From a virus, in the IMG/VR virus record IMGVR_UViG_3300042945_000623, positions 1 through 28,636 of that record: a DNA stretch of 28,636 nucleotides. One strand, 5' to 3'. Position 1 is the first letter of the stretch. Each line of letters opens with the position of its first letter. The notes beneath the pieces are model-generated. The model searched no databases. It was given only the letters and a program-made list of their open reading frames with translations, and was not told the DNA's origin. The position numbers and the translations under genes were made by a program. This document shows positions 17,281-24,453 of the stretch, in pieces.

Positions 17281-18515
17281 TGATAACTAATACTGGAAAA
17301 AATATTTTAGGTAAATACCTAATTGGGCAGGCCCCATCCTATGCCTCATACATAGCCATTGGCTGTGGACCCCAACCAAAGGCCTCAGACCACGTTTTTA
17401 GCCCTTTAGAGAGGGAAGACTACCAGAACAGAACCTCCCTAGAGTTTGAGATGGACAGGTGGCAAATTACATCTCGTGGATACATTACAGAAAATCAGAT
17501 AGTTATTGTAGATGGTGCTGAGGTTGTTGTGCCAGTATCAAAAATAGTTTTTACTACAGAAATCCCTTCAGATCCAAGATACGAAATCACAGAGGTTGGT
17601 GTATTTTCAGCAGGAGCAAACCCAGCAGCAGGAGCATTTGATAGTAAAATGCTTTACTCTTTTACAACATCAGAGACTTGGGAGTATCATAATTCTGAAG
17701 GCAAAGAGGACATTCCACTAATTGAAACTCCCTTGGACTATAACTCAGATACTGATAATAAAGATAATGTTATTGTTGGAGAGTATAACATTTTAAGTGA
17801 AACTGTTCCTCAGTTCTGTCCAGTGTTTAGGGCATATGCAGATGATAGAGTGTTTAATGATGAACACAGGCTTGCTAGGTATGAAAGACCAAGATTTTTA
17901 AATGACGCAATGATGCTTGTCGGAAACCTATCTAATCTTGGAATTGACACAGACGGCAGAATTTCTGTTAATGAAACCAATCCTGGGGGCCACATACATA
18001 ACATTGATCCATCTTTTAACTTAATTAAAAACTCCCCACTAGATGAGATTAAATTAGCATTTTCAGTTGTCAATAAAAATCCAACCAATGCTGAGTTTCC
18101 AGACCAGGTAATACTTATGGCTGAATTTTCTAACTCTGATACTCAGGATCAGGGAGAGTGGTCTAGAATGGAAATCATTATGAATAATGGAACAGATCCA
18201 GGAGAGTATGATTTTACACAAAATAGATATTTCTCAATTTCTAAAAAGTTAAGTGAACTACATTCTAGTATTGGTGCAAACTGGGGAGACGTTTCTATTG
18301 TAAAAATATACGCCTGCACAAAAAAGAATGGTTTGCTATCAGACAACTTCTATATATCTTTAGATGCAATGAGGCTAGAAAATGTTACAAGTTTTAACCC
18401 ACTTTATGGTCTTAGTGGATATTCGGTAATAAGTAATGTTGGATCTCAGCCAATTACAAAAGAGAAGGGAACCACATCCTATCTTGAATTTAGATTTGCT
18501 GTGGATGTTGTTTAA
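17280..18515 (+). CDS. Minor tail / tail-fibre-like protein
   Basis: 411 residues, TAATG overlap, with GAGGTGA (17266-17272) 7 nt before the ATG. The N-terminus (TNTGKNILGKYLIGQAPSYA, then YIAIGCGPQP) and RYEITEVGVFSAG near residue 102 resemble the attachment domain of phage tail-fibre/collar proteins, where AIG and EVGLF-type motifs recur. The C-terminal half (about 250-380: PDQVILMAEFSNSD, WSRMEIIMNNG, DNFYISLDAMRLEN) reads as a jelly-roll carbohydrate-binding-like domain. It probably attaches to the tail tip and takes part in host recognition. Assignment is by pattern; a baseplate structural role is the alternative. Confidence 0.6.
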   Translation: MITNTGKNILGKYLIGQAPSYASYIAIGCGPQPKASDHVFSPLEREDYQNRTSLEFEMDRWQITSRGYITENQIVIVDGAEVVVPVSKIVFTTEIPSDPRYEITEVGVFSAGANPAAGAFDSKMLYSFTTSETWEYHNSEGKEDIPLIETPLDYNSDTDNKDNVIVGEYNILSETVPQFCPVFRAYADDRVFNDEHRLARYERPRFLNDAMMLVGNLSNLGIDTDGRISVNETNPGGHIHNIDPSFNLIKNSPLDEIKLAFSVVNKNPTNAEFPDQVILMAEFSNSDTQDQGEWSRMEIIMNNGTDPGEYDFTQNRYFSISKKLSELHSSIGANWGDVSIVKIYACTKKNGLLSDNFYISLDAMRLENVTSFNPLYGLSGYSVISNVGSQPITKEKGTTSYLEFRFAVDVV

Positions 18516-18946
18516 TGGCTGAGGTAATTAAAAGAGTAAAAATATTAAAAAAAGATCTTCCATTTAGAAATTCAACAACAAACTCATACAACATCAGATA
18601 CAGGATTGTTGATGAAGAGGGCAATAAAAGCAGTCACTGGTCTCCAATCTACAACATATACATACCCAAAGAAAATATTGTAGACGCAGTGTTGTCTTTT
18701 GATCCATCTACAAAGGTATTTAACTTGGTTTGGCAGCCAGACGAGTCTGATATTTCTTTTGATGTTTATATAAGTTATGATAATAGGCAAACTTGGCAGT
18801 ATATAAATACTACCTATTCTCCATATTACTCTGGCATAGTAAACTCTACAGCAACAAATTTTGCTGTATGGGTTCAAAAAACTACTTATCCAAAATTAGA
18901 GTCAGAAAGGGCAAGACTATACGTGTCTGAAATACAGACACTGTAA
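18515..18946 (+). CDS. Fibronectin type III-like small tail protein
   Basis: 143 residues, TAATG overlap with the preceding gene and no obvious Shine-Dalgarno, so probably made by reinitiation. Residues about 20-50 (YNIRYRIVDEEGNKSSHWSP) carry the YxIRYRxxD...SxWS pattern of a fibronectin-III strand pair. A second beta region follows (FDVYISYDNRQTWQYI). Such modules are common on actinophage tails and are thought to aid weak surface binding. The role is inferred from fold pattern and context. Confidence 0.55.
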   Translation: MAEVIKRVKILKKDLPFRNSTTNSYNIRYRIVDEEGNKSSHWSPIYNIYIPKENIVDAVLSFDPSTKVFNLVWQPDESDISFDVYISYDNRQTWQYINTTYSPYYSGIVNSTATNFAVWVQKTTYPKLESERARLYVSEIQTL

Positions 18947-18955
18947 TGGTATAAT
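18947..18955 (+). promoter_or_regulatory. Extended -10 promoter, leaderless start for the next gene
   Basis: TGGTATAAT begins right after the TAA stop of the previous gene and ends 5 nt before the ATG at 18961. The predicted start site falls on or next to that ATG and there is no Shine-Dalgarno. It is the same TGGTATAAT nonamer as at 921-929. No good -35 box is visible. Confidence 0.55.
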
Positions 18956-18960
18956 ATATT

Positions 18961-19404
18961 ATGGCTAAAATTCCACTACCAGAAAGAGGGCAACCGCTAG
19001 ACGTTGCCTACATTTATCAATTAGCAAATGCTATTAATGATTTGGCCTCTCAGTCATCATCATCCACATATAAGTATGTAACTGTAGATACTAAAGACTT
19101 AGGGCCACAATATGTAAAGGTGTCCGAGTCTAGAATTATTGGTGGATATATAGATATCTACAATAATACAAATATTACTGCTAGCGAAGAAAAGCCATTC
19201 TCATATGACTTTAAGGTAGACTTCAAGTATGCTCCGATTGTAACGGCAACAGTAGTCAACAATGGAGATTCTGACCAAGGAAACGATGTATCTGTTGTAA
19301 TTAAAAGAGTTACAACAAGCAAGGTTGATGGCATTGTAAGATTTAATAAGACTGGAAAGATGTCTGTTGGATTAAACATAATCGTAGTTGGTATACCCAA
19401 CTAA
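18961..19404 (+). CDS. Small tail protein, possible lectin-like tip
   Basis: 147 residues. The N-terminus (PLPERGQPLDVAYIYQLANA) resembles a tail-protein attachment helix. The C-terminal half (FSYDFKVDFKYAPIVTATVV, then VSVVIKRVTTSKVDGIVRFN, ending LNIIVVGIPN) has strand spacing like an H-type lectin or receptor-binding tip. It is the last recognisable structural gene before the DNA-metabolism block. Unlike the genes before it, it does not overlap its neighbour upstream: a consensus -10 box sits 5 nt before its ATG, suggesting separate leaderless expression. The lectin idea is a weak inference. Confidence 0.6.
   Translation: MAKIPLPERGQPLDVAYIYQLANAINDLASQSSSSTYKYVTVDTKDLGPQYVKVSESRIIGGYIDIYNNTNITASEEKPFSYDFKVDFKYAPIVTATVVNNGDSDQGNDVSVVIKRVTTSKVDGIVRFNKTGKMSVGLNIIVVGIPN
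19385..19403 (+). promoter_or_regulatory. Perfect 7-bp inverted repeat abutting a start codon; possible operator
   Basis: TAGTTGG-TATAC-CCAACTA is a perfect hairpin with a 5-nt loop that ends one base before the ATG at 19404 and spans the upstream stop. No T run follows, so it is not a terminator. It also contains TGGTATACC (19389-19397), a weak copy of the extended -10 box 6 nt before the ATG. It could be an operator or an RNA hairpin; function is inferred. Confidence 0.4.
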
Positions 19405-19595
19405 TGTTAAAGTGCATAAAGTGTCGTGGAAGAATGTTTATTGATAGGACTCATAGTTCTGTTATGCATCTAGAAACATACTGTATGTCTTGTGGATATA
19501 GAAAATTTTTTAATCCACCTGTAGATTCTGAAGAGGGAAGATGGCTACTAAAAAAGGAACAATTGAGAGCGAAGGTTACAATCTCGCCCCTATAA
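19404..19595 (+). CDS. Zinc-ribbon microprotein
   Basis: 63 residues, one-base stop/start overlap (TAATG) with the tail gene before it. Cys4-x2-Cys7 and Cys27-x2-Cys30 form a clear four-cysteine zinc ribbon (MLKCIKCRGRM ... YCMSCGYRKF), followed by a basic tail. Such small ribbons often bind nucleic acid or RNA polymerase. Its last 55 nt overlap the start of the next gene in another frame. There is no Shine-Dalgarno; translation is by coupling or from the weak leaderless box in the hairpin. Exact function unknown. Confidence 0.75.
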   Translation: MLKCIKCRGRMFIDRTHSSVMHLETYCMSCGYRKFFNPPVDSEEGRWLLKKEQLRAKVTISPL

Positions 19596-20086
19596 TTCCT
19601 GGCAATAAAAAAGTCTGGTTTTTAAATGGGGATCTAGTTCGTTTGCATCATCTCAATAAGTCTAATGGGATCATGTCGGTTTACAACATTACAAAAGATC
19701 AAATTGAAAGTTGTTTAATCAGTGATTTTAAAAATAAAAGAGAACGGGCATACACAGTTGGGCAGACTGCTGATTTAGTTAATCGTCATAAAAAATATAT
19801 GCCATCATTAATGAAACGAGGAGTCATCCCATTTCCAACGGGATCTCAGAAGGGTGGAGCAAGAGGGTTTCAGGTAAGATCATACTACTCAGAATCTCAG
19901 GTCCACCAGATTCGTGATATACTTGCTACATACCATATTGGTAGACCAAGAAAAGACAATTTAATAACAAATGACATCACCCCAAGCCGTCAAGAGTTGA
20001 CAAGGCGAATGGGAGACGGTATACTTACATATACGAGAACAGAAGATGGAAGGTTTATCCCAATTTGGGGTGAATCGATTAATTAA
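19541..20086 (+). CDS. MerR/excisionase-like helix-turn-helix DNA-binding protein
   Basis: 181 residues. Residues about 66-130 (RAYTVGQTADLVNRHKKYMP, then LMKRGVIPFP, then FQVRSYYSESQVHQIRDI) match the winged-helix MerR pattern: helix-turn-helix, a RGxIP-type wing, then RxYxxxQ. The N-terminal part (VWFLNGDLVRLHHLNKSNGI) looks like a conserved actinophage module preceding such domains. GAGGG (19533-19537) is only 3 nt before the ATG, so the start is reasonable but not certain. Lying at the border of tail and replication genes, it is a candidate transcription regulator of that switch. It may instead act in DNA packaging or replication. Confidence 0.7.
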   Translation: MATKKGTIESEGYNLAPIIPGNKKVWFLNGDLVRLHHLNKSNGIMSVYNITKDQIESCLISDFKNKRERAYTVGQTADLVNRHKKYMPSLMKRGVIPFPTGSQKGGARGFQVRSYYSESQVHQIRDILATYHIGRPRKDNLITNDITPSRQELTRRMGDGILTYTRTEDGRFIPIWGESIN

Positions 20087-20102
20087 TCCCTTGGGAGGGA
20101 AA

Positions 20103-20312
20103 ATGGAAAACGATAATACAAAGGTCTCAGTTACATTGGGATATACACTCAACCTAGGAAATTTTCAGTCTTTGAGACTTGACCTTGGTGTAACAGACTC
20201 TAAGCGTGATGGTGAGAACACAGATCAGGCTTTTGAGCGTGTTTACAAGTTTGTCGAAGATAAGTTAACTGATAAGATTAAGGAAGCACAAGCGGAGGCA
20301 TCTGACTCATAA
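20103..20312 (+). CDS. Conserved small phage protein of unknown function
   Basis: 69 residues. The ATG at 20103 is chosen over the in-frame ATG at 20046 because a very strong GGGAGGGA (20093-20100) stands just before it and the extra upstream codons overlap the previous gene. The sequence (VSVTLGYTLNLGNFQSLRLD, then ERVYKFVEDKLTDKIKEAQA) suggests a two-strand sheet followed by a helix, acidic overall. I recall similar small proteins in actinophages but know no function. TCCC at 20087-20090 could pair with part of the Shine-Dalgarno and hide it. Confidence 0.7.
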   Translation: MENDNTKVSVTLGYTLNLGNFQSLRLDLGVTDSKRDGENTDQAFERVYKFVEDKLTDKIKEAQAEASDS

Positions 20313-20620
20313 TGGCAGAACGCAAAGACCGAATGGCTTTGCTTTCACGCTACAGCAAGTTTCATACTGCAAAGTATGAGCAAAAGCCATCACTTAATTT
20401 AAATGTAGAGCAATGGGCTTCCGATGCCCTAATTGAATCTTATGGTATAAGTAAGTGCTATGATTTATTAGAGTATTACTTCTCTGTTGCTCAATCTCCA
20501 TCTTGGAATTATTTTGCATACAATGCTGAAAAGATATTGCAGGCAAGACTTGATAGGGAACAAGATGATAAAGATAGATTAGATAGACGCAAGAAGGCTA
20601 AGGAGTGGCTAAATGGGTAA
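20312..20620 (+). CDS. Small helical protein upstream of the helicase block; function unknown
   Basis: 102 residues, TAATG overlap with the gene before. Helical throughout, with a central segment (LNVEQWASDALIESYGISKC, then YYFSVAQSPSWNYFAYNAEK) and a highly charged C-terminus (RLDREQDDKDRLDRRKKAKE). The position just before the helicase gene and the WxxFxxNAEKIL-type pattern are reminiscent of helicase-loader or replication-initiator C-terminal segments, but this is only suggestive. I do not recognise a family with confidence. Confidence 0.65.
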   Translation: MAERKDRMALLSRYSKFHTAKYEQKPSLNLNVEQWASDALIESYGISKCYDLLEYYFSVAQSPSWNYFAYNAEKILQARLDREQDDKDRLDRRKKAKEWLNG

Positions 20621-21353
20621 CTGGGATAGCACGGTAGTTGCTTTTTTAACGGATGGAAGAAAAGAGTATCTTGAACAGACTGTAAAGTCTTGGGAAGAAA
20701 AATCAGACATACTAAAGGCAAAGCATAGAATTATCTTTGACGACTCTGCAGATAAAGAATATCAGGATTACCTAAAATCAACATATACAAATTACACGGT
20801 GGTTCCAGTAGGGGAAACTAGACTTAGGTTTAACCGTGCAATGCATTCTGCTCACAAGCATGTTAGGTCTTTAAATTGTTCTCATACAGTTTGGATTGAG
20901 GATGATCAAATTCTTTTAGTAGAAATTGATATTTTAGATATGATTGAAATAGTTGACAAGCACAAACTATTTCAGTTGTCATTAGTTCGTGCTCCATTTT
21001 TTTACGATGAGTTGGGTGATAAAAATATAATAGAGACATTGTCAAAAAATGGTTGGCCTATGTCGGATCTTGGAGATTGCACGGTGCACAATGTTATGTT
21101 TGCAGCACACCCACATGTATTCCCAAATAGTATTTTAGAGTGCGAATGGCAACAGGATGATGATGCACTTATGGCTGAGTCTAATTTTGGAAAAAAACTT
21201 TTAAGTTTGTTCCCAAGAGCAAGCAATAACCAAAGGTTTGGATTCTATGGTAATATAGATTCAGAGCCACAAACAAAGCATATAGGTAAGCACGGAAATA
21301 ATACTGTCAAATACTATTGGAACGAAGATGAGGATTGGTTTTTTAATGAATAA
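20613..21353 (+). CDS. GT-A-like glycosyltransferase
   Basis: 246 residues, AAGGAG (20600-20605) 7 nt before the ATG, overlapping the previous gene by 8 bp. The N-terminus (STVVAFLTDGRKEYLEQTVK) matches the first strand and helix of family-2-like GT-A transferases; FDDS at 42-45 and a DxD-like WIEDDQ at 94-99 would hold the metal and nucleotide sugar. The rest has conserved-looking aromatic and acidic patches (ECEWQQDDDA, KYYWNEDEDWFF). It lies within a replication operon, so candidate acceptors are phage DNA bases or a virion protein. No base-hydroxymethylating enzyme is in this window. Acceptor unknown. Confidence 0.68.
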   Translation: MGNWDSTVVAFLTDGRKEYLEQTVKSWEEKSDILKAKHRIIFDDSADKEYQDYLKSTYTNYTVVPVGETRLRFNRAMHSAHKHVRSLNCSHTVWIEDDQILLVEIDILDMIEIVDKHKLFQLSLVRAPFFYDELGDKNIIETLSKNGWPMSDLGDCTVHNVMFAAHPHVFPNSILECEWQQDDDALMAESNFGKKLLSLFPRASNNQRFGFYGNIDSEPQTKHIGKHGNNTVKYYWNEDEDWFFNE

Positions 21354-22572
21354 CACAGAGTCAAAACTTATGTCAGCACTCCTAGAGGACAAACAACTTC
21401 ATGTTTTGCTTCAGGCAAATATAGATTCTTTGCTAAGGACTCATGGAGATATCTGGAATTTTATTCGTCTTTATGCAGAAAATAATGGAGCAGTTCCACC
21501 AACATCACTTGTTGTAGAGAAGTTTAGAGACTTTGAGCCAGTTAAGGGCATAGGGTCCACAAAACATCACCTTGCAGAGTTACAAACAGAATATCTAAAT
21601 GATAGCCTAAAGGATATTCTTAGGGGTGCAGCATCAGAGGTTCAGCAAGGTCAAGGTCCAAAAGCACTAGACGAACTAATTACAAGAACATCAGAGTTAA
21701 AGAAGAACACCTCAAACATACGTGATATTGATGTCACAGATCTTGAATCAGCAGTGGCTTACTTTGAAAACATTAAAGAGCAGCAGGCTCTTGGGCATAG
21801 AGGAATTAAAACTGGACTGCCAGGATTTGACAACTACTTACCTTCAGGAATTATGCCAGGACAACTAGGAGTGTTTCTTGCATATCCAGGTATTGGAAAG
21901 TCGTGGCTTGCACTTTACTTTGCAGTTCAAGCATGGAAGCAGGGCAAGTCGCCAATGGTAATTTCCCTTGAAATGTCTGAGACAGAGGTTCGAAATCGTG
22001 TATTTACAATTATGGGTGAAGGCTTGTGGTCACACAGAAAGATCTCTAATGGAGAGATTGAGTTAGATATGCTAAAGTCTTGGCATGCTAAAAATCTTGT
22101 GGGTAAACCAGAGTTTCATATTATCTCAAATGATAACGGTGGAGAGATCAATCCTTCTGTTCTTCGTGGAAAGATTGATCAGTATAAGCCAGACTTCGTA
22201 ATAGTTGACTACCTTCAGTTGATGAGTCCTAACCAGAAGTCAGATAATGAAACGGTAAGAATGAAGAACCTCTCACGAGAACTTAAACTTATGGCTATTG
22301 GTGATGAGGTTCCCATTATTGCTATCTCGTCTGCCACACCAGATGATGTTAACGACCTCTCTACGGTCCCTACGCTGGGTCAAACTGCATGGTCTAGACA
22401 GATTGCCTATGATGCTGACTGGGTGCTTGCTCTAGGTCGTGGAACTAATAGTGATATTATTGAATGTGCCTTTAGAAAGAACCGTAATGGATTTATGGGA
22501 GACTTCCTAGTCCAGTGTGATTTTGACAAGGGCTACTATCGATACAAGGATTTTGAAGATAAGACGGTATAA
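21346..22572 (+). CDS. dnaB: DnaB-like replicative DNA helicase
   Basis: 408 residues from the ATG at 21346 (8-bp overlap with the glycosyltransferase, like the two other ATGNNTRA overlaps here); an in-frame ATG at 21328 would add six residues. A short N-terminal helical domain is followed by a RecA-like motor. Walker A is AYPGIGKS (about 179-186), with Ala in place of the first Gly. SLEMSETEVRNRV is the typical DnaB segment after it, and Walker B is FVIVDYLQLM with Asp288. The C-terminal CAFRKNRNGFMGDF carries the basic residues of motif H4. It unwinds DNA at the fork and is expected to work with the primase and polymerase encoded downstream. Confidence 0.9.
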   Translation: MNNTESKLMSALLEDKQLHVLLQANIDSLLRTHGDIWNFIRLYAENNGAVPPTSLVVEKFRDFEPVKGIGSTKHHLAELQTEYLNDSLKDILRGAASEVQQGQGPKALDELITRTSELKKNTSNIRDIDVTDLESAVAYFENIKEQQALGHRGIKTGLPGFDNYLPSGIMPGQLGVFLAYPGIGKSWLALYFAVQAWKQGKSPMVISLEMSETEVRNRVFTIMGEGLWSHRKISNGEIELDMLKSWHAKNLVGKPEFHIISNDNGGEINPSVLRGKIDQYKPDFVIVDYLQLMSPNQKSDNETVRMKNLSRELKLMAIGDEVPIIAISSATPDDVNDLSTVPTLGQTAWSRQIAYDADWVLALGRGTNSDIIECAFRKNRNGFMGDFLVQCDFDKGYYRYKDFEDKTV

Positions 22573-22573
22573 T
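22566..22573 (+). promoter_or_regulatory. GGTATAAT -10 box with leaderless GTG start downstream
   Basis: GGTATAAT overlaps the helicase stop codon and ends 5 nt before the GTG at 22579, the same spacing as at 18950-18961. No Shine-Dalgarno precedes the GTG. The TG of an extended -10 is absent (CGG instead) and no -35 is visible, so support is weaker than for its siblings. Confidence 0.45.
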
Positions 22574-22578
22574 ATAAT

Positions 22579-22905
22579 GTGGAAAAATTTCATCATAGAC
22601 CAATTAAAAAGTTTAACCTCAACGGGGTCATTCACGATGACTCTGCTATTGGTAGGCTTAAAGGAGAATATATAAGACTACTAGTCTCAGAAATGAGACT
22701 GTCTGGATATGTTCCAAAATTTGAAATTGATCCAGATTTTACTATAGACTTTAACGAGACAAAAAAATATTTTGAATTTGAGATAACACTATACGGAATA
22801 TATGTAGGGAAAAGGAAAAGCGAATGGATAGCAGGAATAGACGGAAACAAGGCGATATATATACAAAAGAGCAAATCAAACGAATTCTCGCAGGAACAGG
22901 TATAG
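22579..22905 (+). CDS. Conserved hypothetical protein between helicase and primase
   Basis: 108 residues from GTG, with no Shine-Dalgarno and a -10 box 5 nt upstream. It reads as one alpha helix (SAIGRLKGEYIRLLVSEMRL) followed by a beta-rich part (FEFEITLYGIYVGKRKSEWI, then GNKAIYI). I recall similar proteins next to actinophage helicase and primase genes but no assigned role. Its last 82 nt overlap the primase start in another frame. A replication accessory is the obvious guess from its position. Confidence 0.65.
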   Translation: MEKFHHRPIKKFNLNGVIHDDSAIGRLKGEYIRLLVSEMRLSGYVPKFEIDPDFTIDFNETKKYFEFEITLYGIYVGKRKSEWIAGIDGNKAIYIQKSKSNEFSQEQV

Positions 22906-23768
22906 ATGTAGCCTCTGAAGTAGATTCAGACTATATAATTTTTTGCCCCTATCACAATAACCACCATACACCAGCAGGTGAAATAGATAAAACAAAAGGA
23001 ACATTTTTCTGTTTTTCATGTAGAAAGATTGCAGATTTAGTAGAATTTGTTATGCATACTTCTGGTAGAACATATTTTGAGTCTGTTAGATTTATTAAGA
23101 GTAAAGAGCAAGAGCAAGACCTAGAAAGACAGATCAGTCAGCAACTAGTTCACAAGCCAGAGTTTACATTGTTTGATGAGTTAGTATTAAAAAGACTTCA
23201 CAACAACCTATTAAGTTTTGACAGAGCAAAAGAATATCTTAAGTATAGAAAGATTAACTCTCATTCTTGGTCAAAGTTTTCTTTAGGGTATTCAGAAAAA
23301 CAGGATATGGTAACCATTCCAGTTCACAGCCCAGACAACTTGCCAATTGGATTTGTTGGTAGATCTATTGAAGGCAAAGAGTTTAAGAATACTCCAGGTC
23401 TTCCAAAAAGCAAAACCTTATTTAATTTAAATAGGGTAAAGACTTCAAGCAGAGTTTATGTAGTTGAGTCTTCATTTGATGCCATTAGGCTTGATCAAGT
23501 TGGATTTCCTGCAGTAGCAACATTGGGTGCAACAATATCAAATGCACAAGTAGACTTGCTTCAAAAGTATTTCAATGATATCATTGTCATTGCAGATAAC
23601 GATGTCGCAGGCAGCAACATGAAAGACAGGCTTATTGAAAGACTTGGATCTCGTGTTTCTGTTATTGAATTACAAAAACAATATAAAGACATTGGCGATA
23701 TGGATGATGAAGCAATCAAGGAACTTGAGTTCCAGTTTGACAAATCTATATCGTTTATGCTAAACTAA
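22824..23768 (+). CDS. DnaG-type DNA primase
   Basis: 314 residues. A CHC2-type zinc finger uses Cys41, His44, Cys63 and Cys66 (FCPYHNN ... FFCFSCRKIADLVEFV). The TOPRIM catalytic part has Glu215 (VYVVESSFDAIRL) and Asp258/Asp260 (IVIADNDVAG). It makes RNA primers for the phage polymerase. It is about half the length of bacterial DnaG and lacks the usual C-terminal helicase-binding domain, as in other phage primases. AGGAAAAG (22813-22820) precedes the ATG, which lies inside the upstream gene. Confidence 0.9.
   Translation: MDSRNRRKQGDIYTKEQIKRILAGTGIDVASEVDSDYIIFCPYHNNHHTPAGEIDKTKGTFFCFSCRKIADLVEFVMHTSGRTYFESVRFIKSKEQEQDLERQISQQLVHKPEFTLFDELVLKRLHNNLLSFDRAKEYLKYRKINSHSWSKFSLGYSEKQDMVTIPVHSPDNLPIGFVGRSIEGKEFKNTPGLPKSKTLFNLNRVKTSSRVYVVESSFDAIRLDQVGFPAVATLGATISNAQVDLLQKYFNDIIVIADNDVAGSNMKDRLIERLGSRVSVIELQKQYKDIGDMDDEAIKELEFQFDKSISFMLN
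23737..23766 (+). promoter_or_regulatory. Sigma70-like promoter for the ssDNA-binding protein gene
   Basis: A consensus -35 TTGACA (23737-23742), an 18-bp spacer ending in TGC, and TAAACT (23761-23766) form a -35/extended -10 pair inside the 3' end of the primase gene. The predicted start near 23773 gives a leader of about 20 nt carrying AAAGGAG. It is the only promoter in the window with a perfect -35. Confidence 0.5.
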
Positions 23769-23793
23769 TATAACAACACAAAGGAGAAATAAT

Positions 23794-24450
23794 ATGAGCG
23801 TAGTAAAGGGATTAAAAGCAATCAACGCCCTGCTCGACAAGCCAAAGTATGACGAAAACTCACCAAAGGTTAAGTGGCTAAAACTTGCCGATGGTCAATC
23901 AGTAAAGATCCGATTCATTGAAGAGTTGGACGAAGACTCTGCAAACTATAACGAAGAGCGTGGACTTGCACTTGTTGTAAAGGAACACACAAATCCAAAG
24001 GACTATAAGCGTAAGGCTGTAGACACAATGGATACAGAAGGCCGTGACTGGGCTGAAGAAATGCATCGTAAGGATCCAAAGGCTGGCTGGAGAGCACGTC
24101 TTCGTTTCTATTGCAACGTCCTAGTTGACGACGGCATTGAAGCACCATATGTTGCTATCTGGTCAATGGGTATCAGTAAGCAATCATCATTTAATACAAT
24201 TCGTGAGTATGCACTTGAAACAGGAAGCATCTCAAACATTCAATGGAAGTTGAAGCGTAATGGTCAGGGAACTGAAACAAACTATACACTTATTCCATCT
24301 GCTCCAGACAAGGAGCCTTTTAACTGGGGAGAGGTTAAGCCTTATCCTCTAGAACTTGCTTTGCGTAAGGTTCCATATGCTGAACAAGAAGCGTTCTATC
24401 TTGGATTTGATTCACCATCAATCACTTCGTCAACGAATGCTGACTGGTAA
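23794..24450 (+). CDS. Single-stranded DNA-binding protein (phage type)
   Basis: 218 residues. AAAGGAG (23780-23786) 7 nt before the ATG is one of the best ribosome binding sites here. The protein has an OB-like beta-rich core (VKWLKLADGQSVKIRFIEEL, then ARLRFYCNVLVDDGI, then YVAIWSMGIS) typical of gp32-like phage ssDNA-binding proteins, without a bacterial SSB signature. It lies between primase and polymerase. Ten of eleven arginine codons are CGN (mostly CGT) while neighbours favour AGA, as expected for an abundant protein. It would coat single strands during replication and recombination. The family call is by context and pattern, not a clear motif. Confidence 0.7.
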   Translation: MSVVKGLKAINALLDKPKYDENSPKVKWLKLADGQSVKIRFIEELDEDSANYNEERGLALVVKEHTNPKDYKRKAVDTMDTEGRDWAEEMHRKDPKAGWRARLRFYCNVLVDDGIEAPYVAIWSMGISKQSSFNTIREYALETGSISNIQWKLKRNGQGTETNYTLIPSAPDKEPFNWGEVKPYPLELALRKVPYAEQEAFYLGFDSPSITSSTNADW

Positions 24451-24453
24451 TCA

